From NCBI GenBank assembly GCA_017434085.1, contig JAFRFY010000182.1:1-33536 (forward strand): a DNA stretch of 33,536 bases, read 5' to 3'. This DNA is from Clostridia bacterium. GTDB taxonomy: Bacteria; Bacillota; Clostridia; Christensenellales; Aristaeellaceae. The notes below the pieces were generated by a model. It was not told where the DNA came from, did no database searches, and saw only the letters and a program-made list of their open reading frames with translations. The position numbers and the translations under genes were made by a program. This document shows, in pieces, positions 15,842 through 24,701 of this stretch. Positions within the stretch are counted from its first letter, which is position 1. Each line of letters opens with the position of its first letter.

Positions 15842-17725
15842 ATGCAGCGCACCGCGCAACGCAAGGGCGGCCTTGAGCTCTCCGCGATCTACAAGGTCTT
15901 CGGCGCAGTCCTGTTTCTCTACCTGTTCCTGGGCTTCATGGTGCTGCCCTGTATAAACACGCTGACCTCCATATTCACCACCCGGGACGCCGCGGGCCGC
16001 GTGGACCCGCTGGCGGTGATACGCTTTTTCTTCGCGGGCAACATGCCCGGCTACGTGCTCAACTCGCTGAAGCTGGCGGTCTGCCTGGTGATCACCGTCA
16101 ACCTGGTGGGCATCTCCATCGTGCTGCTGACGGAATACTTCGACATCAAGGGCTCGAAGGTCCTGCGCCTGGGCTACATGACCACGCTGATCTACTCCGG
16201 CGTGGCGCTGGTCACCGGCTACCAGTTCCTCTACGATTCCAACGGCATGCTGACCCAGTGGCTGGTGAAGCTGTTCCCGACCATGAACAAGCAGTGGTTC
16301 TCCGGGTTCCAGGCGGTGCTGTTCACCATGACCTTCGCCTGCACCAGCAACCACGCGCTGTTTTTGAGAAACGCCATCCGCGGCATCGACTACAACACCG
16401 TGGAGGCCGCCCGCAACCTGGGCGCGAAGCCCTTCAAGGTGCTGATGAAGGTGGTCATGCCCACGCTGCTGCCCACGCTGTTTTCGCTCACGGTCATGAC
16501 CTTTATCACCGGCCTGTGCGCCATGTCCGCGCCGACGCTGCTGGGCTACAACTCCATCAACCCGGAGATCGTGCGCCTGGCGGGCTCCTCCGTGGCGGAC
16601 GAGGCCTTTCCCCAGGCCCGCGCGGCGCTGTTGTCGGTGATACTGGCGCTGTTCACCATCGTGCTTCTGACCACGCTCAACCACTACGAGAGCAAGGGGC
16701 ACTACCTGTCCGTTTCCAAGACCAAGGCCAAGCTGGTCAAGCAGAAGATACAGAACCCGGTGAGCAACGTGCTGGCGCACATCTACGCCTACGTGCTGTT
16801 CATCATCTATATGACCCCCGTGGTGATGATCGTGCTGTTCGCGTTCCAGAACTGGCCCGCGATACGCGCCAAGAGCCTGAACCTCTCCGACTGGACGCTG
16901 ATCAACTTCTTCGGCACGCAGGATTACAGCTACACCACCTCCCGCGGCAAGCAGAAGGTGCGCGAGGGCGTCATCTCCGGCGTGTTCTCCAACGCCGACA
17001 CCGTGGGCGGCATCCGGCTGAGCTTCGTGCTGTCGGCGCTGGCGGCGGCGATGGCCTGCGTGATCGTGGTGATCGCCGTGAACTACATCTTCAAGCACAA
17101 GAAAAAGAAGCGCTCCAGGGTGGTGGAGGCCTGCCTGCTGTTCCCGTGGCTGCTGCCCACGATACTGATCTGCTACTCCTACCGCATATTCTTCAACAAC
17201 GAGGTCTGGTACGTGCTGGGCAAAAACATGTACTACCGCGAGAACGTGCGCTTTTTGATCGTGATGGCCTACACGGTGGTCAAGCTGCCGTTCGCGCTGA
17301 GGATGGTGAAGGCCGCCTTCTACGCCATCGACGAGGAGCTGGAGGACGCCGCCCGCAACCTGGGGGCCAGCCAGCTGGTCACCTTCCTGCGGGTCAAGCT
17401 GCCCATCGTGCTGCCCAGCGTGCTGGCGGTGTTCGCGCTGAACTTTAACGCGCTGTTCACCGAGTACGATATGTCCGCCACCTTCCATTCCAGCTACGGC
17501 AAGTCCTACGCCATGGTCATACAGTCCATGACCGCCGAGGAGGGCCGCGACGGCTACAACATGAACGGCTCCGGCCGCCGGTGCGCCTCCACCGTGTTCA
17601 TCATGCTGGTGTCCGGGCTGATACTCTACCTCGTCTACGGCGTCGGCGCGCGCGACCTGGGCGAGCGCCTGGAGCGCCGCAAGAAGCGCCGCGAGCGCTG
17701 GCGCAGGCTGACGGGGAAGGCGTGA
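15842..17725 (+). CDS. ABC importer permease, two permease halves fused
   Basis: Protein of 627 residues with about twelve membrane segments in two halves. Each half ends with an EAA loop that docks to the ATPase: EAARNLGAKPFKVLMKVVMP in the first and DAARNLGASQLVTFLRVKLP in the second. Fused double permeases of this kind are known in the FbpB/AfuB group of ferric iron importers and relatives, so iron or a similar small ligand is possible but not shown. The ATG at 15842 has AAGGGGGG seven bases upstream; the longer open frame would overlap the ATPase gene. The C-terminal tail is very basic. Confidence 0.9.
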   Translation: MQRTAQRKGGLELSAIYKVFGAVLFLYLFLGFMVLPCINTLTSIFTTRDAAGRVDPLAVIRFFFAGNMPGYVLNSLKLAVCLVITVNLVGISIVLLTEYFDIKGSKVLRLGYMTTLIYSGVALVTGYQFLYDSNGMLTQWLVKLFPTMNKQWFSGFQAVLFTMTFACTSNHALFLRNAIRGIDYNTVEAARNLGAKPFKVLMKVVMPTLLPTLFSLTVMTFITGLCAMSAPTLLGYNSINPEIVRLAGSSVADEAFPQARAALLSVILALFTIVLLTTLNHYESKGHYLSVSKTKAKLVKQKIQNPVSNVLAHIYAYVLFIIYMTPVVMIVLFAFQNWPAIRAKSLNLSDWTLINFFGTQDYSYTTSRGKQKVREGVISGVFSNADTVGGIRLSFVLSALAAAMACVIVVIAVNYIFKHKKKKRSRVVEACLLFPWLLPTILICYSYRIFFNNEVWYVLGKNMYYRENVRFLIVMAYTVVKLPFALRMVKAAFYAIDEELEDAARNLGASQLVTFLRVKLPIVLPSVLAVFALNFNALFTEYDMSATFHSSYGKSYAMVIQSMTAEEGRDGYNMNGSGRRCASTVFIMLVSGLILYLVYGVGARDLGERLERRKKRRERWRRLTGKA

Positions 17726-17731
17726 GCGGCT

Positions 17732-17770
17732 TTTTGCAATGCGCTTCGCGCGGCGGAGCGCATTGCAAAA
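17732..17770. repeat. Long inverted repeat after the permease gene
   Basis: Perfect 14-base arms (TTTTGCAATGCGCT 17732-17745, complement 17757-17770) around an 11-base loop. The T-run is at the 5' side and the A-run at the 3' side on either strand, so it is not a standard terminator; it may stabilise the 3' end of the importer mRNA or be a small interspersed repeat. Confidence 0.65.
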
Positions 17771-17866
17771 TTGGATTATATTTTGCGCTTTTCATGAAAA
17801 AATAAACGCAATCTCCTTGTGGATATAACAGGCGTATCTTATCATGACCGCAGGGAGGCGATGATG

Positions 17867-18028
17867 ATGTCCAAGTGCCCTTGCTGTCAGAAGCTCTACG
17901 ACCCGTCCCGTGGCGCCAAGTGTCCGATTTGCAGCATGAAGCAGGCCCTCGAGGCGCTGGGCATGAGCCCGGACAAGGTCAACGCGATCATGGCCGAGGT
18001 GGCCCAGGCGCAACCCGTCGCCGGGTGA
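17867..18028 (+). CDS. Small zinc ribbon protein
   Basis: Protein of 53 residues. Two Cys pairs, CPCC near the start and CPIC about 20 residues later (CxxC-x15-CxxC), form a likely zinc ribbon, followed by a helical tail. Its role is unknown; short ribbons of this kind often aid nucleic-acid or protein contacts. Three ATG codons in a row (17861, 17864, 17867) are in frame; the third has GGGAGG eight bases upstream and is preferred. A terminator follows. A weak promoter-like pair TTGTGG-17-TATCAT (17817-17845) lies ahead but would leave almost no leader. Confidence 0.65.
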   Translation: MSKCPCCQKLYDPSRGAKCPICSMKQALEALGMSPDKVNAIMAEVAQAQPVAG

Positions 18029-18060
18029 CGCGCCCTCCGATTCAACCGTGCGCAGTGTGA

Positions 18061-18096
18061 CGCCGCGAAGCTTTTTGGCTTTGCGGCGCTGTTTAT
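18061..18096 (+). terminator. Terminator after the zinc ribbon gene
   Basis: An 11-base stem with one G-T pair (CGCCGCGAAGC 18061-18071, GCTTTGCGGCG 18078-18088) and a T-rich loop, followed by CTGTTTATT. Confidence 0.65.
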
Positions 18097-18112
18097 TGGC
18101 GTGAAAAAACAG

Positions 18113-18155
18113 ATGCAATCCTTCCCGGAATATGTTATAATCATAATGATATCAT
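18113..18155 (+). promoter_or_regulatory. Promoter and palindrome before the sugar transferase gene
   Basis: ATGCAA (18113-18118), a 17-base spacer and TATAAT (18136-18141) with a TGT extended -10. Just behind it ATGATATCAT (18146-18155) is a perfect palindrome over the expected start point, where a regulator could block transcription. Confidence 0.6.
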
Positions 18156-18187
18156 ATACACGGGCATAGACGAAGGGAGAGAGAGGG

Positions 18188-20305
18188 ATGATTAAGCGCA
18201 ATCAGGCGTGGCTCAACCGGCTCAACGCCTTCATTGACTTCCTTCTCATCATCATAGCGTATCTGGTTTCATCCTGGTTCAGGCTGCGGGTGCTGACCAA
18301 TGACTACGTGAACATGGCCATGACGCGCCAGATGATATTCGCCGCCACGATCTACGCGGCGGGGCTTCTGCTGGTGCTGGCGCTGCTGGGCTTTTACAGC
18401 GCCACGCGCATGCGCAGCCTGACCTGGAAGCTGGGCGTGCTGCTGGCGGCGACCACGGGCACGGTGCTGATCGCCTCCACGCTGCTGTTCGTGTTCCGAC
18501 TGGAGGAATTCTCCCGCGGCGCGCTGCTGATCTTCTACGCGCTGACGCTCATACTGCTGGGCGGCAAGTACGTCGCCAGCCGCATGCTGCTGGACCGGCT
18601 CAGGATGCAGGGCTTCAACATCAAGCACGAGGTGGTCATCGGCGCGGGGGCGCTGGCGCGGCAGTACATCGAGGACGTGAACAGCGCCCCGGAGCTGGGC
18701 ATACAGATCGACATCGCCATCGACCCCGACGACCCCGCCCTGGAGGCGCTGCTGGCGGAGCCCGCCATCGACGAGGTGGTCATCGCGCTGGAGGCGGAGG
18801 ATTACCGGCACATCACCGGGCTGATCGCCGCCTGCGAAAAGAACGGCGTGCGCTACCTGGTGATCCCCTTCTACAACGACCTGATCCCCGCCCATCCCAT
18901 CATCGAAAACGTGGGCCGCAGCAAGCTGATCAACATGCGCACCAACCGGCTGGAGGACATCGGCTGGGCGGTGCTCAAGCGGGCCTTCGACCTGGTGGTG
19001 AGCTTCGTGGGGCTCGTCATACTCAGCCCGCTTCTGCTGCTCATCGCCGCGGGGGTGAAGCTGTCCAGTCCCGGGCCGGTGCTGTTCAAGCAGGTGCGCG
19101 TGGGCTACAATCGCCGGGAGTTCAGCATGCTGAAGTTCCGCTCCATGCGCGTCAACGACGCCCAGGACACCGCCTGGTCCCGATCCTCCGACGACCGCCG
19201 GACCAAATTCGGCAGCCTGATCCGCAAGACCTCGCTGGACGAGCTGCCCCAGCTGTTCAACGTGCTGCGGGGGGACATGTCCCTGGTGGGTCCCCGGCCG
19301 GAGCTGCCGCACTTCGTGGAGCAGTTCAAGCAGGAGATCCCGCTGTACATGGTCAAGCACCAGGTCAAGCCCGGCATCACCGGCTGGGCACAGGTGAACG
19401 GCTACCGCGGCGACACCAGCATCTCCAAGCGCATCGAGCTGGACCTGTGGTACATCGACAACTGGAGCCCGTGGCTGGACCTGCGCATACTGTTCATGAC
19501 CGCCACCGGCGGCATGTTGAACAACGAGCACATGGGCGCCACCGGCGAGACGGACGTTAAGATGGTGGTCGCCGCCCCCGTCAAGTGCTGGCTGCCGGGC
19601 GACCCGGTGTACCTGCCGATCCAGCCGGGCGCCGCCGTCCGGCCCGCCCTGGCCTACGCCCCCGACGACACCGGCGACAGCATCAGCGAAAAATACCCCG
19701 GCTACGGCTCGCTGACGGCGCTCTACTGGGCCTGGAAGCACTGCCACAACGAGTATATCGGCTTCGCCCCCCACAATTGCTTCTTCACGCTGCGGCGCCT
19801 CCGGCCCCAGCGCAAGCACATACTCACCGGGGACCAGCTTCGGCTGCTGGCCGAGGGCGAGGAGGTGCTGCTGCCCCGGCGGCGGCGGTACTTCATTGAA
19901 TCGAACTACAGCCAGTACGTCCGGGTCCACAACGCCGCGGACCTGGACGGCCTGCGGGCGCTGCTGTCGAAGCGCTGGCCCGCGTACCTTCCGGCCTACG
20001 ACCGGTCCATGCGGTGCACCTCCGGCCACCGTTTCAACCTGTTCATGATGCGCCGCGACATATTCAACCGCTACTGCGGATGGCTGTTCGACGTGCTGGG
20101 CGCGATGGAGGCCCAGACACCCTGGGAGCGCTTCGCCGCGAAGGACCCGCATATATTCTGCTACCTCGCCGAGCGCCTGCTGGACGTGTGGCTGGAGACC
20201 AACGGCGTGAAGACCCGCGAGGTCCCCTATGTGCTGCTGGAAAAGCGCAGCACCGTCGCCCGGGCTGCGCGTTTTATCAAGCAGAAGATGGAGAGCAGGG
20301 AGTAA
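18188..20305 (+). CDS. Sugar-phosphate transferase fused to DUF4422 domain
   Basis: Protein of 705 residues with two joined enzymes. Residues 1 to about 445 are a WcaJ-type polyprenyl-phosphate sugar-1-phosphate transferase: four N-terminal membrane helices, a CoA-binding-like segment, then from about 260 the catalytic part with SPGPVLFKQVRVG, MLKFRSMRV, TSLDELPQLFNVLRGDMSLVGPRPELP-type core and KPGITGWAQVNGYRGD. This part starts exopolysaccharide repeat units on undecaprenyl phosphate. Residues about 456-705 match DUF4422, a glycosyltransferase-like family: GDSISEKYPGYGSLTALYWAWKH, YFIESNYSQY, TSGHRFNLFMM. The usual HYRRYF of that family is changed to APHNCFF. The fusion may carry out two successive steps on one lipid. 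AAGGGAG stands eight bases before the ATG. It is monocistronic here. Confidence 0.85.
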   Translation: MIKRNQAWLNRLNAFIDFLLIIIAYLVSSWFRLRVLTNDYVNMAMTRQMIFAATIYAAGLLLVLALLGFYSATRMRSLTWKLGVLLAATTGTVLIASTLLFVFRLEEFSRGALLIFYALTLILLGGKYVASRMLLDRLRMQGFNIKHEVVIGAGALARQYIEDVNSAPELGIQIDIAIDPDDPALEALLAEPAIDEVVIALEAEDYRHITGLIAACEKNGVRYLVIPFYNDLIPAHPIIENVGRSKLINMRTNRLEDIGWAVLKRAFDLVVSFVGLVILSPLLLLIAAGVKLSSPGPVLFKQVRVGYNRREFSMLKFRSMRVNDAQDTAWSRSSDDRRTKFGSLIRKTSLDELPQLFNVLRGDMSLVGPRPELPHFVEQFKQEIPLYMVKHQVKPGITGWAQVNGYRGDTSISKRIELDLWYIDNWSPWLDLRILFMTATGGMLNNEHMGATGETDVKMVVAAPVKCWLPGDPVYLPIQPGAAVRPALAYAPDDTGDSISEKYPGYGSLTALYWAWKHCHNEYIGFAPHNCFFTLRRLRPQRKHILTGDQLRLLAEGEEVLLPRRRRYFIESNYSQYVRVHNAADLDGLRALLSKRWPAYLPAYDRSMRCTSGHRFNLFMMRRDIFNRYCGWLFDVLGAMEAQTPWERFAAKDPHIFCYLAERLLDVWLETNGVKTREVPYVLLEKRSTVARAARFIKQKMESRE

Positions 20306-20310
20306 AGCCA

Positions 20311-23300
20311 TCACTCCCCGTGTCTGTAAGAAATAATCGTGTCGAAGCAGTCGGCGTCGGCGCGCAGGAGGGCCTCGTTGCCGGTCATGCAGGTGGCGGC
20401 GTTCTCGAGCACGCGGCCGATGTGCGCGGCGGCCTCGGAGAGCTGGTCGGGCTTGGCGTTTCGGATGTCGGACTTGATGGCCAGAGCCCTGTCGGCGTCC
20501 ATGCCCAACAGGTCGTATTCCATGGCGACCATGACCTCGTTGATCATGCCCAGGGGCGCGGTGGCCCGCCCGTAGGCCTTGAGGATGTAGCCGTCGAGCA
20601 TGTCCTCCGTCAGCTTCATGTCCTTCACCGCTTCGGGCATGGCATGCAGGGCGTCCAGCGTCTTTTTCACGTTGGGGTCGGCGTACACCATGGTGTCCAG
20701 GCACCCCTGTCCCCACTCATGGCGGGTGGCCGCGCTGTACGCGCCGAGCTGGAAGCGGAAGGTGGGCACGGTGTAGAGGTCGTTCAAGGCGTATACGAAG
20801 GGCAGGTAGCTGCCGACGAAGTCCGGGTCGGCCATGAAGTCGCCCACCTGATGGGTGTAGTTCATCGAGGATTCGATGCCGATGGCCAGCGATTGCGGCT
20901 GCTCCGGCAGGGCGTAAGCGCCGTCCGCGCCGGTCCCCTCGGGCAGGGCGTTCAGCCGCTTGACCATGCTGCCGACGATGCCGTCCATGGCGTCCGCGGG
21001 CGCGGCGACCATGACGATCAGGTTGTCCCGGGTGAAGGCCTTGCGGATCGCGTTTTCGTACTGATCGGCCAGCGCGTCGGCGTACTCCGGCGCTTCGGCC
21101 AGCCGTTTGGCAGCATCGGAGATGATGGCGTAGCAATCCTGCCCGTCCACGTCCAGGCAGAAGCGCTGGGTGTCCGCCATCAGGCCCGCCTTGGCGTGGG
21201 CCGCCATATTGGCGATGCTGTTGCCGTCCTGCCGGGACATATCCCAGCTCTCGGCGGAGGTGGCGGTCAGGTAGGCGAGCATGTCGGCGTCGCGGAAGCT
21301 GGTACGGGTGAAAAGCTCCAGCATGAGATCGAGGCCCGCCTCGAAGTCCTCGGTCAGGCTGCTCCAGTTGATTTTCAGCATGGGCCGGTGGTTGTCGCCC
21401 GTCGCCGCCACCGGGTAGACCAGGCTTCGGCCGATGCCGGAGGTGTATTCGCCCAGCATGAGGATCAGCTCCGGCACGGTGTGCGCGTCGGTGGCCATCT
21501 GCCCGATGTAGTTCGAGGTCAGCATCAGGTATTCCAGCTCCTCGCGGCTCAGGCCGGAGAGGTCGAAGTACACGTCGCAGCACGCCACGCCCTCCAGCGA
21601 CGTCACGCCCTTATAGACGGTCACGCCGTCTATTTTTTCTACCGTGAAATCGGGCGCGGCGGGGTCGGGCAGCGCGTCGGGGGAGATCATGAAGTCGTTG
21701 TTGCGCTGCTCCTCGGCGTTCCAGGCGTTGAAGGCCGCGGTTTTCTCCGCCATGGCCGCCAGCTCGTCGGGCGTCATGGAGGCCTTCATGTCCGCCAGAT
21801 ACTGCGCGAGCGCCGCGTCGTGCGCCTCGGCCAGGCCCGGGGTGGGCACGCTGGTCACCAGCGCGCTGCGGCGGGGCGTCAGCAGGCTCAGCGCCATGCC
21901 GCGAAGCAGCTGCTGCTGGCCGTCCGCCGTCACGGCATTCAGCGCCTGCTCGGAGACGCGCACGGCGTTCAGGTCGCCGGAGCGCACCCATTCCGACAGG
22001 AATTCATCCGCGAGGCTCACGCCCACGTTGGTGGCGTTGCGCAGAAGCTTCGAGGAACGCTCCTGGGACTTGAGGACCATGCGCAGCATCTCGGGGTCGA
22101 TGCCCTCCGACGCCACGCGGGTCAGGGCGTCCTCCGCGAGCGCCTTGAGCGCGTCCTTCTGCTCGGGATTGGCGTAGCTCATCGCAAAGATGAAGCAGGG
22201 CTTGGCGGTATCGGTGCGAAGCTGTACCGAGACCGGGTTCTCGATGCCCCGCTCCAGCCGGGCGTTGTACAGGGGCGAGCCGATGATGTTCATAAGCCCG
22301 GCCAGTATGTCGTACTGGATAAGCGCCGTCGGGGTGACGCCGTCCAGGTCGATGGCGTAGGCGATGGCGGAGGCGTTCTCCACGGCGTCACCCTCGTAGG
22401 CGGGCACGGGCCGCTGCACGTCCACGAAGCCCGCCGGGGTGAGGCCGTCCCGCCAGGCGCTCAGGTCGGTGCCCGCGGCGGGGTATTTGGACAAATACTC
22501 CGCGTCCAGGAAGCCCAGGAAGCGGTCGAGATCCAGATCGCCGTATAGGAACAGCAGGCTGTTGTCAAAGTGATAGCAGCGCTCGTAGGTGGCGATGGTG
22601 TTCTCATAGGTCAAATCGCCGTAGTGCTCATGGGCCCGGCCGATGGCGTTGGCGGCGATCTCCCCCGGATAGAGGGCCTTCAAGACCTGCGCGGCGTTCT
22701 CTTCGTCGACGTCGGTCAGACACCCGCTGTCCTCGGCGAACACCGTGCCGTTGACGGCGATGTCGCCCTCGGGGTCGTCCAGCTCGAAGCGGACGGCCTC
22801 GCGCCGGAAGATGCGCTCGTCGGTGAGTATGAGCGGCGCGACCATGCAGCTCATGTAGACGTCCGCCAGCTTCAAAAGCTGTTCCTCCGACATGCTGGAC
22901 AGCGGGTACCAGGTGGCGGTCGGGCTGGTGTGCGCGTTGATGTAGGTCGAATAGCTCTGGTTCACCATGTCGAAGTAGATGTCCTTCGCGGGGTACTTCT
23001 CGGAGCTGGCGATGATGGCGTGCTCAAACACGTGGTTGGTGTCGGTCTCGTCCACATAGGGCGTGTGGTAGCCCACGCTGAAGGCCAGCTCGGGGTCGTC
23101 GTTCTTCACGTACACCAGCTTCGCGCCGCTTAAGTCGTGGTTGAAGGTGTATATGGTCGAGTTCAGCGAGGCGCTGTCGTACACCTCCAGCACCGTAAAG
23201 CCGTGCAGCGCGTCCCCCGGCTGAAGCGACAGCGCCGCTTCCGCCGCTTCCGCCGACGCCGCCGCGCCGGGCAGCGCCATCACAATGGCCAGTAACAGGC

Positions 23301-23325
23301 CGAGCCTTCGTAGCAATTTACGCAT
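20311..23325 (-). CDS. Secreted M16C (presequence-protease-like) metallopeptidase
   Basis: Protein of 1004 residues. Residues 1 to about 26 are a signal peptide ending near ASAEA. The inverted zinc motif HxxEH is H98-V-F-E101-H102, followed by the PreP-like stretch EKYPAKDIYFDM; E198 in NGTVFAED is the probable third zinc ligand. The length of about 970 for the mature part fits M16C enzymes, which close around and degrade short peptides. Most bacterial M16C enzymes are cytoplasmic, so the signal peptide is notable. The ATG has GGGAGGA six bases upstream. The gene is last in the feo-dtxR-metF cluster, 54 bases behind metF, and converges on the sugar transferase gene with only five bases between stops. 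Confidence 0.85.
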   Translation of the reverse strand: MRKLLRRLGLLLAIVMALPGAAASAEAAEAALSLQPGDALHGFTVLEVYDSASLNSTIYTFNHDLSGAKLVYVKNDDPELAFSVGYHTPYVDETDTNHVFEHAIIASSEKYPAKDIYFDMVNQSYSTYINAHTSPTATWYPLSSMSEEQLLKLADVYMSCMVAPLILTDERIFRREAVRFELDDPEGDIAVNGTVFAEDSGCLTDVDEENAAQVLKALYPGEIAANAIGRAHEHYGDLTYENTIATYERCYHFDNSLLFLYGDLDLDRFLGFLDAEYLSKYPAAGTDLSAWRDGLTPAGFVDVQRPVPAYEGDAVENASAIAYAIDLDGVTPTALIQYDILAGLMNIIGSPLYNARLERGIENPVSVQLRTDTAKPCFIFAMSYANPEQKDALKALAEDALTRVASEGIDPEMLRMVLKSQERSSKLLRNATNVGVSLADEFLSEWVRSGDLNAVRVSEQALNAVTADGQQQLLRGMALSLLTPRRSALVTSVPTPGLAEAHDAALAQYLADMKASMTPDELAAMAEKTAAFNAWNAEEQRNNDFMISPDALPDPAAPDFTVEKIDGVTVYKGVTSLEGVACCDVYFDLSGLSREELEYLMLTSNYIGQMATDAHTVPELILMLGEYTSGIGRSLVYPVAATGDNHRPMLKINWSSLTEDFEAGLDLMLELFTRTSFRDADMLAYLTATSAESWDMSRQDGNSIANMAAHAKAGLMADTQRFCLDVDGQDCYAIISDAAKRLAEAPEYADALADQYENAIRKAFTRDNLIVMVAAPADAMDGIVGSMVKRLNALPEGTGADGAYALPEQPQSLAIGIESSMNYTHQVGDFMADPDFVGSYLPFVYALNDLYTVPTFRFQLGAYSAATRHEWGQGCLDTMVYADPNVKKTLDALHAMPEAVKDMKLTEDMLDGYILKAYGRATAPLGMINEVMVAMEYDLLGMDADRALAIKSDIRNAKPDQLSEAAAHIGRVLENAATCMTGNEALLRADADCFDTIISYRHGE

Positions 23326-23379
23326 GGGTCATCCTCCCTGTAAACAGATGCTGTGCCTTCCGCGTTGGGTATGTTGTCG

Positions 23380-24309
23380 TCAGATCAGGTCCACGATGCC
23401 CGATTCCTTCACCAGGCGGGTGACGTCCTCGTACTTGTTGAGGGCGTAGAGGTGGATGCCGTCGATGCCGCAGGCGCGGTATTCGTCGATCAGGCGGACG
23501 GTGTAGGCCAGGCCCGCCTCCTTGAAGGCGGCCTTCTTGGCGGCGACGGATTCCTCGGATTCGCCGGGCGCGAAGGGATTCGGGAATATCCAGTGCTGAG
23601 AGATGATTTCCGAGAGCGCCCGCGGCATGACGCAGCCGTTTCTGGACAGCGCCATGTTGATGGTGGCGGCGATATCCAGCACGGGCATGATGCCCACGTC
23701 CACCGGCAGCCAGATGCCCGCGTCGCGTATGGCGTCCATCCACCAGCGGAACTGGTCCATATCCCAGCACAGCTGGGTCATGATGTAATCGGCGCCCTCG
23801 TCCTGCTTCTGCTTCAAAAAGGAGATGTCCGCCTCGATGGAGCGGCAGGCGATGTGGCCCTCGGGGGAGCCGGCCACCGCGATGGTGAACTTATCGCCGA
23901 ACTCGCGGCGCACGAACTTCACCAGCTCGGTGGCGTAGCGCAGGTCGCCGCCGGTGCCGGTCCAGCCGAAGGGGATGTCGCCGCGCAGCGCCAGCATGTG
24001 GTCGATGCCGTGGTCCAGATAGGTCTGGAGCTGCTCCTTGATGCCTTCCTTGGTGTTGGCCACGCAGGTGAAGTGGGTCACGGGGATGGCCTTGCCGTCC
24101 TGTTTGATCTTGTCCAGCACCTCCAGGTTCTTGCCCACGTTGGTGCCGCCCGCGCCGTAGGTGCAGGAGATATAGTCCGGGTTCATCGCATACAGGTGGT
24201 CCAGCACGCCGTTTGCGCCGCACAGCTTCTGCATGCCGACGTCCGTCTTCGGCGGGAATACCTCAAATGAAAAAGCCATCCGTTCCTTCAGAATTTCCGC
24301 TACGTTCAT
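23380..24309 (-). CDS. metF: Methylenetetrahydrofolate reductase
   Basis: Protein of 309 residues, the normal MetF length. It reduces 5,10-methylene- to 5-methyl-tetrahydrofolate for methionine synthesis or one-carbon metabolism. Landmarks are FSFEVFPPK with the catalytic Glu, ALRGDIP, IAVAGSPEGH, DYIMTQLCWD and GIHLYALNKYE. The ATG at 24309 follows the regulator's stop by four bases and has GGAG upstream; a longer open frame would run backwards into the regulator gene. No zinc-finger or large-subunit partner (MetV type) is seen nearby. Its link to the iron genes upstream is unclear. Confidence 0.92.
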   Translation of the reverse strand: MNVAEILKERMAFSFEVFPPKTDVGMQKLCGANGVLDHLYAMNPDYISCTYGAGGTNVGKNLEVLDKIKQDGKAIPVTHFTCVANTKEGIKEQLQTYLDHGIDHMLALRGDIPFGWTGTGGDLRYATELVKFVRREFGDKFTIAVAGSPEGHIACRSIEADISFLKQKQDEGADYIMTQLCWDMDQFRWWMDAIRDAGIWLPVDVGIMPVLDIAATINMALSRNGCVMPRALSEIISQHWIFPNPFAPGESEESVAAKKAAFKEAGLAYTVRLIDEYRACGIDGIHLYALNKYEDVTRLVKESGIVDLI

Positions 24310-24313
24310 GTTT

Positions 24314-24697
24314 TCACTCTCCGGTTCTTTTTTCATACCACGCCTTGACCTTGTCGTAGGTCTCGGCGCTGATGTCGTGTTCGATCCGGCAGGCGTCCGC
24401 CTCGGCGATTTCATCGGGCACGCCCAGGCGCACGAGCACGTCCGTGAGCAGCCGGTGCCGCCTGAGCACCGAGGCGGCGTATGCCATGCCCTTCTCGGTG
24501 AGCACCAGGTTGCCGTCGGCCAGCTTGCGGGCGTAGCCCAGCCGGGACAGGTTGGACACCGCCACGGACACGCTGGCCTTCGTGAAGCCCAGGTGGTTGG
24601 CGACGTCCACGGAGCGACAGTGTCCGCTTCTCTGCTGGACGACCAGTATGGCCTCCAGGTAGTCCTCGATGGACTGATTGGTGGTGGGTCTTGCCAT
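24314..24697 (-). CDS. DtxR/MntR-family metal-dependent repressor
   Basis: Protein of 127 residues: an N-terminal winged helix (about 8-65, with SVDVANHLGFTKASVSVAVSNL as recognition region) and the metal-binding dimer domain, without the SH3 domain of long DtxR proteins. Likely metal ligands are D12, E15, H81, C103, E106 and H107. D12 is the residue seen in manganese-type MntR, whereas C103 is that of iron-type DtxR, a mixed site. From its place in the feo cluster it probably responds to ferrous iron. The ATG at 24697 has TAGGAGGT five bases upstream, and this site can be masked by an RNA stem (24702-24777). A longer open frame back to 24850 would overlap the upstream small gene. Confidence 0.88.
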   Translation of the reverse strand: MARPTTNQSIEDYLEAILVVQQRSGHCRSVDVANHLGFTKASVSVAVSNLSRLGYARKLADGNLVLTEKGMAYAASVLRRHRLLTDVLVRLGVPDEIAEADACRIEHDISAETYDKVKAWYEKRTGE

Positions 24698-24701
24698 GGG
24701 T

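Noticed and set aside
15842..17725. Artificial fusion of two permease genes by a sequencing error
   Set aside because: The frame is continuous without a start-like site in the middle, and fused double permeases are known in the FbpB-type family.
24310..24414. Longer MetF start at 24414
   Set aside because: It overlaps the repressor gene; the added residues are unlike MetF and the ATG at 24309 has its own ribosome-binding site.
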